Shown here piece after piece: positions 33,020 through 40,120 of a stretch of DNA of 64,000 nt. Under the pieces are notes generated by a model, which made no database searches, was not told the origin of the DNA, and worked only from the letters and a program-made list of their open reading frames with translations. Position numbers and translations under genes: made by a program. The stretch comes from DATFYM01 sp035315065 (GTDB lineage Bacteria; Acidobacteriota; Terriglobia; UBA7540), in NCBI GenBank assembly GCA_035315065.1, contig DATFYM010000239.1, positions 30,349 through 94,348 on the forward strand. The letters are read 5' to 3'. Numbering within the stretch: the stretch's first letter is position 1; every line of letters starts with the position of its first letter.

Positions 33020-33375
33020 CCAGCTTGCGTCCCGGGGGACAAGTGCTACCGGACATGTCGATTTTTCTTGACAGCGAAGTTAGTATCGCGTAGAGTATCT
33101 AAGGTAGGGAGGGAGGTCGCAGACCGGCAGGACGAAAAGCAGAAGGGTCTGGCGGCGAGGCAGCCGGGCGGGAAAAGAAAACGGGGACTGAGGGATTCGA
33201 GATTTGGAGCTTCGAAATTACTTAAGATCAAAGAGATCTGGAGCAGACGAGGTCGTGCTGAGAAGGGGTGAAAATCCGGCGGATTACGACATGGAAACGG
33301 CCCATCGCCATGGCAACAAGGACCATAAAAGGGACGGGTACAGAGGCGGCAATCGCCCGAAAACGCTTTTTTTGA
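33020..33375. other. Non-coding stretch after the aldolase gene
   Basis: Short frames here are not convincing. A purine-rich region at 33100-33200 has no recognisable motif. No gene seen. Confidence 0.4.
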
Positions 33376-33553
33376 TCAAACAAAGCCAATCAAGACTTTT
33401 AGAAACAATAACTTGACCCTTAGAACAAAGCCAAATCAAAGCCAAAACAAAGCCAGTAAGTCCTTTAAATCCGATCGACCCCTGAAAAACAAAGCCAAAA
33501 CAAAGCCAATAAGTCCTTTGGAACGGACCACACCTAAAAAACAAAGCCAAAGG
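33376..33553 (+). repeat. A-rich direct-word block (word ACAAAGCCAA)
   Basis: ACAAAGCCAA or CAAAGCCAA recurs about seven times (33379, 33424, 33436, 33446, 33488, 33499, 33541), interspersed with AAGTCCTTT. Base composition is much more A-rich than the neighbouring genes. No reverse-complement arm is present. It is followed by GGGGACAGG...CCTGTCCCC at 33557-33590. Confidence 0.7.
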
Positions 33554-33679
33554 AACGGGGGACAGGCTGCCGGCGCAGTTCCCTGTCCCCTAGGTCTCGT
33601 CCGCCGTCCCGTATCTGGTATAAGATAGTCTCGCAAGCGCGGACCGACCTCAGGACGGCGAGGACCGGAAGGGAGCAAA

Positions 33680-34705
33680 ATGAGAGCTCTGGTAAAGAGC
33701 CGGCGCGAGCCCGGCCTCTGGTTGGAGGAAGTCGAGGTTCCGAAGATCGGCATCAATGATGTGCTGATTCGGGTGGAGCGCACCGGGATCTGCGGTACCG
33801 ATCTCCACATCTACTCGTGGGACGAGTGGGCGCAGAAGACCATTCCCGTACCCCTGGTGATCGGGCACGAGTTTGCGGGCGAGATCGTGGAGGTCGGGTC
33901 CAACGTGCTCGACTTCCACCCCGGCGAGTTCGTCAGCGGCGAAGGCCACGTGGTCTGCGGGCGGTGTCGCAACTGCCTCGCCGGCCGGCGGCATCTCTGT
34001 GCGCATGCCCAGGGCGTGGGCGTGAACCGGCCGGGCGCCTTTGCCGAGTACATTGCCCTGCCCATGGCCAACGTCTGGCGTCACCACGCCTCCGTGGACC
34101 ACGAGATCGCCGCCATTTTTGATCCCTTTGGCAACGCCGTGCACACGGCCTTGTCGTTTCCCGTGCTGGGTGAGGACGTGCTGGTGACCGGGGCCGGGCC
34201 TATCGGGCTCATGGCGGCGGAAACAGCCCGTCATGCCGGCGCACGGTTTGTGGTGATCACCGATACGAATCCTTACCGCCTCTCCCTGGCCGAAAAGATG
34301 GGAGTCACCGTGGCGCTGAACGTGAAGGAGGGATCCCTCAGAGACGTGCAGAAGCAACTGGGCATGACCGAGGGTTTCGATGTGGGTCTGGAGATGTCCG
34401 GCAACCCGGCCGCGTTCCGCGACATGCTCGTCAACATGAGTCACGGCGCCAAGATCGCCATGCTGGGAATCCCCGCGGGCGAGATGTGCATTGATTGGCA
34501 CACCGTGATTTTCAATATGCTGACCATCAAAGGCATTTACGGCCGCGAGATGTTCGAAACCTGGTACCGGATGACCGTCTTTCTTCAGTCGGGGCTCGAT
34601 ATCCGCCCGGTCATCACGCACCGATTTCCCTATGAGGACTTCCACCAGGCTTTTGACCTGATGTCGACCGGCCAATGCGGCAAGGTGATCCTGGAGTGGA
34701 GGTAG
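33680..34705 (+). CDS. tdh: L-threonine 3-dehydrogenase
   Basis: Zinc medium-chain dehydrogenase oxidising L-threonine to 2-amino-3-oxobutanoate with NAD+. The 341-residue product has the catalytic zinc ligands in TGICGTD (Cys38) and IGHEF (His63, Glu64), the structural zinc cysteines 93, 96, 99 and 107, YSWDEWAQKTIPVPLVIGHE (very close to known Tdh), a nucleotide fold VLVTGAGPIGLMAA and DTNPYR for NAD binding. GGAAGGGAGC precedes ATG 33680. The usual partner kbl is not adjacent. The stop codon lies within the left arm of the next repeat. Confidence 0.96.
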   Translation: MRALVKSRREPGLWLEEVEVPKIGINDVLIRVERTGICGTDLHIYSWDEWAQKTIPVPLVIGHEFAGEIVEVGSNVLDFHPGEFVSGEGHVVCGRCRNCLAGRRHLCAHAQGVGVNRPGAFAEYIALPMANVWRHHASVDHEIAAIFDPFGNAVHTALSFPVLGEDVLVTGAGPIGLMAAETARHAGARFVVITDTNPYRLSLAEKMGVTVALNVKEGSLRDVQKQLGMTEGFDVGLEMSGNPAAFRDMLVNMSHGAKIAMLGIPAGEMCIDWHTVIFNMLTIKGIYGREMFETWYRMTVFLQSGLDIRPVITHRFPYEDFHQAFDLMSTGQCGKVILEWR

Positions 34706-34822
34706 GAGCCAGGAGAATTGGATCATTGAGCCATTGGATCATTGGACCATTAGAAGATCCTCCTTCAATGGCTCAATGGTCCGATGACTCAATGATTCAA
34801 TTCTCCTGACTCCAGTCTCCTC
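34697..34822. repeat. Nested double-word hairpin (outer GGAGNCAGGAG, inner CATTGGATC)
   Basis: Outer arms 34697-34717 (GGAGGTAGGAGCCAGGAGAA) and 34799-34822 (AATTCTCCTGACTCCAGTCT...). Inner arms 34718-34750 (ATTGGATCATTGAGCCATTG...) and 34764-34798 (CAATGGCTCAATGGTCCGAT...). Second nested element after 10270; it includes the tdh stop codon. Confidence 0.88.
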
Positions 34823-34847
34823 CTTTTCACAATTGCCGCTCCCGAGG

Positions 34848-36017
34848 CTAGGAGGCTTGCTTCCGAAGTTTCGCGCTGTAACCGGCGAAAATAGCCAAGC
34901 CGGTGCCAAACAGCAACCAGGTCCAGGGCTCCGGCGTGGGATTGAGTTCGCCGAACAGCCCGTTTTGCTCGAGGCGGCCCGAGGAATCGGGGAGCCCGGC
35001 GGTGAAGTAGAGGGTGTCGGGATTGGCTCCCGCCCCATTGGGGTCGAAGGTGATGCCCCACAACCCCAGCTCCTCGATCGGTGCACCGTTGGGGTCGTCG
35101 AGCGTTCCCACAAACGCGCCCGTGGTCGGGTTGAAAGCATTGATCCAGCCGTTGCCGAAGTTGCCTACCAGCAGATCGCCGCTAAAGGCCCCGAAGTTCG
35201 ACGGCGCAAGGGCCAGGCCCCAAGGCGAATTCAGTGGACCATTCGAAACCAGGCGCTGCACCAACACGCCGTCGGTAGTGAACACATCCACGAAGCCGTT
35301 GCCCGGTCCGGCCACATCGTCGTGCTTGGCCGCGTCCTGTAAAGCGTAGGTCACATACAACTGGCCTCCGATGTTCTGAATGTCAAAAGGGGCGTAACCG
35401 GACGGCAGGTTGGGATCTGTGAAAGAGCCTCCCAGAGAAGCCTTCAGAAAGTTGTTGTTGTAAACGTCGATGGTCCCGGCCCTGAAGTTCGTGGCGTAAA
35501 GGAAAGTGTTGCCGCCATCCGTACCCATCGCCAGCCCTTTGTAGACTGCTCCCGGACCCACATTCGAGTTGTCCACCCTGATCACCGCACTCGGACCACC
35601 GCTCCACGATTCGATAGTGCCATCCTCGGTGGCGAAAATGAAATGCGCGCCGCCGAAATTGGTGGCGGGATTGGGATTGGCCACCTGACCGGTAGGCGCG
35701 CCACCGGGCGCACCGCCGGGCAAAGGAATGCCTACCACGAGCGGTATGATCGCGCCCTGTTTATTGTAAAGCGTGACCACACCCGCGTTGTTGTCCGATA
35801 TCCAAAACGGGCTTGCGCCGTTGAAGGAGATTCCCCAAGGATTCACCAGGTTCGGATCCGTGGTGGGGGCGAGCCCGGGAATGTTGGAGACAAGGTTCTG
35901 CTGCCCATACGCGTCGAGGCCGTCTGCCGCGAGATGCTGCGGCATGGCCCCGATCGAAAGAATTGCCCCCAGCAAGATCCAGGGGCGAAGACCAAACTTC
36001 GACGTCATCGTTCTCAT
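34848..36017 (-). CDS. TIGR03118-family secreted protein with PEP-CTERM-like sorting tail
   Basis: Exported beta-propeller-like protein of 389 residues. Signal peptide (1-31) is followed by NLVSNIPGLAPTTDPNLVNP and WGISFNGASPFWISDNNAGV, hallmarks of the TIGR03118 family, and repeats such as YKGLAMGTDGGNTFLYATNF and SPWGLALAPSNFGAFSGDLL. The C-terminus is Pro-Glu-Pro (TPEPWTWLL) followed by a hydrophobic helix and basic KLRKQAS, the layout of PEP-CTERM exosortase signals. AAGGAGG precedes ATG 36017. The exosortase itself is not in the window. Function unknown. Confidence 0.85.
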   Translation of the reverse strand: MRTMTSKFGLRPWILLGAILSIGAMPQHLAADGLDAYGQQNLVSNIPGLAPTTDPNLVNPWGISFNGASPFWISDNNAGVVTLYNKQGAIIPLVVGIPLPGGAPGGAPTGQVANPNPATNFGGAHFIFATEDGTIESWSGGPSAVIRVDNSNVGPGAVYKGLAMGTDGGNTFLYATNFRAGTIDVYNNNFLKASLGGSFTDPNLPSGYAPFDIQNIGGQLYVTYALQDAAKHDDVAGPGNGFVDVFTTDGVLVQRLVSNGPLNSPWGLALAPSNFGAFSGDLLVGNFGNGWINAFNPTTGAFVGTLDDPNGAPIEELGLWGITFDPNGAGANPDTLYFTAGLPDSSGRLEQNGLFGELNPTPEPWTWLLFGTGLAIFAGYSAKLRKQAS

Positions 36018-36132
36018 GCTGCTGACCTCCTTAAGGACTGAGTTTTTATCCGCAGTCCGATGGTAATTCTCGAGGTCATCATCAGTTGTCAAAAAAGTGT
36101 CACTTCTTTGTAAATTGCAACGCGGAGTTCTT

Positions 36133-36162
36133 CAATGACTCCCTGGCTCAATGACTCAATCC
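36133..36162. repeat. Short word run (CAATGACTC)
   Basis: CAATGACTC, GGCTCAATGACTCAATCC. It overlaps the stop codon region of the downstream minus-strand gene and has no clear second arm. Confidence 0.45.
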
Positions 36163-38210
36163 TTCACCAGCTCCACGGCCACCATCTCCCCTTGTCTCGG
36201 TTGGCCTTTGGCCGGATGGTAAGTGATGCGGGCGTGCCAGCCTTTCATGTCGACGCACGGATTGAGGATGCCCTTGGGCGTATAATTCAAGGCGCTATAA
36301 GGAATCTTCAGGTAGCTGTCGCTGTAAAGCTGCATCACTCCGGCGGAGGAGCTGAGCGTGAATTCGAGGGTCGACGCCCCGGAACACTTGCTATCTTTGA
36401 TGGTACCTTCCGCCACTTGGCGGGTGGGCAAAAGTTGGGGCCGTTGAAAATACTCTCGGGGCGCCACAATGTGACTTGGGGGCAAGATCGAGCCGCTGAT
36501 GGTGGCCTCGGCGCGGTGTTGCAACACCGGCGGATTTCTCTCTTCTGAGCCTTGGTTGTCGCCGGAACCGGCCTCGTTGGACGTGGGGGTTGGGCTAGCC
36601 GGCTGATCGCCTGGGCTCGTCTCGCTTGCCTGGCTGGCAGCGACCCCCGCCTGGGCCTTCTTCGCGGCTTCCTGCTGCTCTTTCATCTCCTTCTGATAGT
36701 TCCGGTATTGTTGCGCATTCGAGAGCACGGCCAACGCGGCCGCTTGTTCGTCGGGCGTCTTGGCCATGGAGGCGGCGCGGTCGGCCACCTTGACGGCGTC
36801 GTCGACGCGGCCAAGGCGCTCGAGCACCTGCGCGGAAGCCAGCCGATAGTGGACGTTCCCTGGCTCGAGACTGACAGCGGCGAGAGCCATCATGTACGCC
36901 TCATTGAGCCTTTCAGGCTTTTCGGCGTTTTCCGGGCGCGACGCCAGCAGCCAACTCAGCGCGTCGTAGGCAGGGGCAAAGCCGGAGTTGATCTTGATAG
37001 CAGCGCGCAGGCTCGATTCGGCCTTGGACGCCGAGTCATCATCCAGCTTACCCCCGAGCAGGTTGGCGGCGTAATAGTAGTGGGCCAGATAGCTTTGGGA
37101 ATTGAGCGCCACGGCTTGGGAGTACCACTTGCTGGCCTCTTCCACCTTGCCCTGCTGGGTGCATAGGAATCCCATGCTCTCGTAAGCGGAGGCCAGCTTC
37201 GGGTCGAGCTTCAGCGCCTCCGCCAGCTTCTCCTGAGCCTCGGCGTAGTGATGGTCGTGCGCCATGAAATCCGCGCGCACAGCAAGTGATTCGGCGTCGG
37301 AGATGGCCTGAAGCTCGAAGTCGTTCTCATCGATTTTGGCGGGAGCATCCAGGCGCGCGGCCGTGAACGTGAAACGGCGGATGTACTGGTTTAACGCCTC
37401 TTGTAATGCCTCCGGATCGCCGATCGTGCGCCGGGCTGCTTCCTCAGGCGCCACGTTCTCACCCAGCAAAGCGACAAAGTCGTTGACGCGCTGAGTGTGC
37501 TCACTCCAGTCGCGCGTGGTCAGGTAATGCGTCAGCGCCCAGGATTCGGCGTAGAAGATGGAAGTCTTGTTTTCCTCGTGATAGTAAGGCGAGGAAGCGT
37601 TCACTTGAAACAGGGTGGTAAGTGGCAACGGCGGATTCTGGCGCAAGACCAGGATGTTCGAACTACTGGGCGCGCCTACCACGGCCTTCTTGCTTTCAAG
37701 CCGGGTATTCCCGTAAAACTCGGCCAGTCCCTCCACCATCCACAGCGGCAGCAGCGACATCATCCGCCGCGTAAGGTAGTGGACATACTCGTGGTACACG
37801 GGTTCGAAAGGCTCGTAAGCCTCCTGGTTCATGCTAACGTCGAGCCGCAGCCCCACGTAGTTCTTCTCAGGACCGCCCAGGTAGACGCCCGCAGGATGCA
37901 TCGATCCTTTCTTCGCCCAGTACTCGGGCAGCAGCGTCTTGAGGGTATCTTCATCCTTGGCGGCGATGATGATCACCGGCTGGTCTTGGGCGGAGCCCTG
38001 GACCTTAAAGAACTGGCGGAAGACGGCGCGGATCGTCTCGAATTGGTAGGCGACGCGGCGCCCCTGTTTCTCATTGGCGTTGGTGAGAACAATGAAGTTG
38101 GGGCTGCGCAACTCGATCCAACTCTCCGGCCTCGCGGCGAAGGCAGTGCACCGGGAGGCGCTGACTAACAAAACCATAATCATGCATAAGCAGATGCGAC
38201 GGGCGAGCAT
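36156..38210 (-). CDS. Exported zinc-metalloprotease-like protein with TPR repeats
   Basis: A 684-residue exported protein. After a signal peptide (1-26), residues about 30-285 form a peptidase-MA/DUF1570-like domain with HExxH (YHEYVHYL; His140, Glu141, His144) and a downstream glutamate in EGLAEF (Glu160), the expected third zinc ligand for a gluzincin layout. Residues about 310-505 hold TPR repeats (KLAEALKLDPKLASAYESMG and similar). The last 170 residues are Ser/Pro-rich then a beta-rich domain (SKCSGASTLEFTL, YTPKGILNPCVDMKGWHARI). Start ATG 38210 lacks a strong ribosome site; earlier in-frame starts would precede the signal sequence. Confidence 0.75.
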   Translation of the reverse strand: MLARRICLCMIMVLLVSASRCTAFAARPESWIELRSPNFIVLTNANEKQGRRVAYQFETIRAVFRQFFKVQGSAQDQPVIIIAAKDEDTLKTLLPEYWAKKGSMHPAGVYLGGPEKNYVGLRLDVSMNQEAYEPFEPVYHEYVHYLTRRMMSLLPLWMVEGLAEFYGNTRLESKKAVVGAPSSSNILVLRQNPPLPLTTLFQVNASSPYYHEENKTSIFYAESWALTHYLTTRDWSEHTQRVNDFVALLGENVAPEEAARRTIGDPEALQEALNQYIRRFTFTAARLDAPAKIDENDFELQAISDAESLAVRADFMAHDHHYAEAQEKLAEALKLDPKLASAYESMGFLCTQQGKVEEASKWYSQAVALNSQSYLAHYYYAANLLGGKLDDDSASKAESSLRAAIKINSGFAPAYDALSWLLASRPENAEKPERLNEAYMMALAAVSLEPGNVHYRLASAQVLERLGRVDDAVKVADRAASMAKTPDEQAAALAVLSNAQQYRNYQKEMKEQQEAAKKAQAGVAASQASETSPGDQPASPTPTSNEAGSGDNQGSEERNPPVLQHRAEATISGSILPPSHIVAPREYFQRPQLLPTRQVAEGTIKDSKCSGASTLEFTLSSSAGVMQLYSDSYLKIPYSALNYTPKGILNPCVDMKGWHARITYHPAKGQPRQGEMVAVELVKD

Positions 38211-38310
38211 GCGGCTGTTATACTCGATCGGACGGCCTGAGTCAACGGTCGGGTAGCATAGCATCCGAATCTGATCAGAATCACCTGCCAGGGAAACACG
38301 ATACTCTATC

Positions 38311-39426
38311 TCACTCCGTCTGCTCCAAGATGGCGAAGTCTCCGGGATTCCAAGCCTGCACGATGATGTAGAACTTGTCCCCGATCTTCCGCAGCACGGC
38401 GTTGTGGTTGTGCTTGAAGTTCTCCAGGCCCAGGTCCTCCTTGGGCATGATGGTGGAAATCACTTTGCCGTCTTCGAGGATATAAATGGGCGCGCCCTTG
38501 CTCGTATCGGGGCCGTCGAGCGCGGCGACGATGGCGTATTGATCGAGATAAGAGATATCGCAGGGCAGCGAACCGGCCGGCATTTTGGTGGTGGAGAGAT
38601 ACCGGCCGTAACGCGAGAAACGCTCGATGCGCGAATGCGGCCGATCGGAGATGTCGAACTGCGTGGTGCCGGGGACCACCGTGATGCCGTGAGCCGTTCC
38701 GAACTGGCCGTGCGCGTCGCCCTTGCCGCCCCAAGCCATATCGTTCCAGGCCGTCTCGAAAGGATCGAGGCTGAGAATCCTGGCCGTGAGCACGTAATCC
38801 AGGTTGGAATAGCCGGTGGTGATGTAATAGAGCCCGTCGAGTTCTTCCACATCGGTGGGGGCGAAATTGCCGCCGCCCACAAAGTACTGCTGCACTTCCG
38901 GCGCTTCGAATTGGTTGACGCCGGCGGGCGCGTCCAGCGTGTTGAGCAGCTTTCCGTCCAGCGTGGTGGTAAACACCTTGCCCGCATCGTTGGCGGGGAA
39001 GACGAGATACGGGTCGCCCTTCGCGCCGTACCACAACGTGGTATCGTGCAGATTCACTTCCTTCATGGCGGGCGCCGTGTCGAGGATGCGGATGGTCCGC
39101 AGATCGGCACTGATCTGGAGAATACCCGCTCCGGGCAGGCCGAAGTAAGTCTCACCCCTTCCCGGCCGCCGATCGACAGCGAAGCCGCCGTGCGCCTTCA
39201 CCAGCACCTTGCGGGCATCCTCCGGCAGCCGGTCGGAGCGGTAGAGGACCTTAAAGCGCATCTTTCCCATTCCGCTGATTCCAGGGACCGAACTTTTTGT
39301 GTCAGCGGCGGGCGCCGCCTGTGAGGAGGTCCGATAGGCGTGGGGATCGTGAGCGCGGGCCGGCACGATCGCGGCCATGACTGCTGCCAGGACGAGTAAA
39401 CCGACCAAATTCGCTGATGGTTTCAT
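38311..39426 (-). CDS. Exported beta-propeller-like hypothetical protein
   Basis: A 371-residue protein with signal peptide (1-25) and a repetitive beta pattern through its length (YFGLPGAGILQISADLRTIR, GDPYLVFPANDAGKVFTTTL, GLYYITTGYSNLDYVLTARI, PIYILEDGKVISTIMPKEDL). This looks like a propeller of the NHL/SMP-30 general type, but I do not recognise a specific family or active site. A His/Asn-rich loop LENFKHNHNAVLRK and the sequence GTAHGITVVPG may matter. AAGGAGTGGT precedes ATG 39426. Stands alone upstream of a word hairpin. Confidence 0.6.
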   Translation of the reverse strand: MKPSANLVGLLVLAAVMAAIVPARAHDPHAYRTSSQAAPAADTKSSVPGISGMGKMRFKVLYRSDRLPEDARKVLVKAHGGFAVDRRPGRGETYFGLPGAGILQISADLRTIRILDTAPAMKEVNLHDTTLWYGAKGDPYLVFPANDAGKVFTTTLDGKLLNTLDAPAGVNQFEAPEVQQYFVGGGNFAPTDVEELDGLYYITTGYSNLDYVLTARILSLDPFETAWNDMAWGGKGDAHGQFGTAHGITVVPGTTQFDISDRPHSRIERFSRYGRYLSTTKMPAGSLPCDISYLDQYAIVAALDGPDTSKGAPIYILEDGKVISTIMPKEDLGLENFKHNHNAVLRKIGDKFYIIVQAWNPGDFAILEQTE

Positions 39427-39453
39427 ACCACTCCTTGTGCTGAGAAGGTCTGA

Positions 39454-39556
39454 AAAAATAAAGAGTTTCTCGCAAAACTGCCAAGGCGCTCAGCGTCGCT
39501 AAGAAGAAGATCTTTGCGTGTTTTGCAGACTCTGCGCCTTTGCGAGAAACGCTCTT
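39454..39556. repeat. Word hairpin (word CTTTGCG/CGCAAAA)
   Basis: Left arm 39461-39505 (AAGAGTTTCTCGCAAAACTG, CCAAGGCGC) and right arm 39511-39555 (TCTTTGCGTGTTTTGCAGAC, GCGCCTTTGCGAGAAACGCT). It lies upstream of the propeller-like gene, near its ribosome site. Confidence 0.78.
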
Positions 39557-39699
39557 GTTTTTCCAATTTCTTCACACGTTTCTGACGTCTCAGTTCGCAA
39601 GGCGATTATACTCCCGCCCGGCACCCCGGCACCCATGCGGCTCTGGCGGAGGTTTCCCAGGTAAGATGGCGTAGGTGCAGTTACGGAAAGGGCCGTTCC

Positions 39700-39985
39700 A
39701 TGACTATCACTTTACCGCTTCAACCTCAGGAAGAAGAGAAGCTCATCGCTGCGGCGCAGGCGAGGGGTGTCTCCACGGAAGGCGCTTGTTCGCGAGGCTC
39801 TCGACAGGATTCTCGCTGACGCGCCCGATGAGCCGCAGGAACAGAAGCGCGAGTCGCGTCCGATCTGGGAGGTGATCGGCGGCAGCATGAAGGAGGTGCC
39901 GCCGGAAAATCTGGCCCTTCTTCCTCGGAACGGGGCGAGCCAGATCGACCACTATGTCTATGGTGTGCCGAAGAGACTGGAATGA
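39700..39985 (+). pseudogene. Frameshifted type II antitoxin
   Basis: ATG 39700 with GGAAAGGG upstream begins MTITLPLQPQEEEKLIAAAQ ARGVSTE, then frame is lost. Removing one G at about 39781 (GAAGGCGC to GAAGCGC) joins it to ALVREALDRILADAPDE...RLE, ending TGA 39985. The joined protein of about 94 residues looks like a ribbon-helix-helix antitoxin plus neutralising tail. The stop overlaps the following toxin fragment as ATGA. A sequencing error at this base cannot be excluded. Confidence 0.7.
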
Positions 39986-40065
39986 GGTCTTTTCTTACTG
40001 ATACGTTCTATTGGGCCGCGCTGACCGAAAACTCTCTACCGGTGAACGAACGATCCGGGAATTGA
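39982..40065 (+). pseudogene. N-terminal fragment of a PIN-domain (VapC-like) toxin
   Basis: ATG 39982 overlaps the antitoxin stop (ATGA) and reads MRSFLTDTFYWAALTENS LPVNERSGN before a stop at 40063. The start resembles PIN toxins (first acidic residue in the LTDTFYW motif), but the product is only 27 residues; the rest of the gene is missing, replaced by the 3' end of the convergent phosphorylase gene. Remnant of a toxin-antitoxin pair. Confidence 0.6.
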
Positions 40066-40120
40066 TCGGCGACAAGTTCCGCAGCCGCCCTGTAACTCCG
40101 TGGACCCGTTGACCGCTCTG

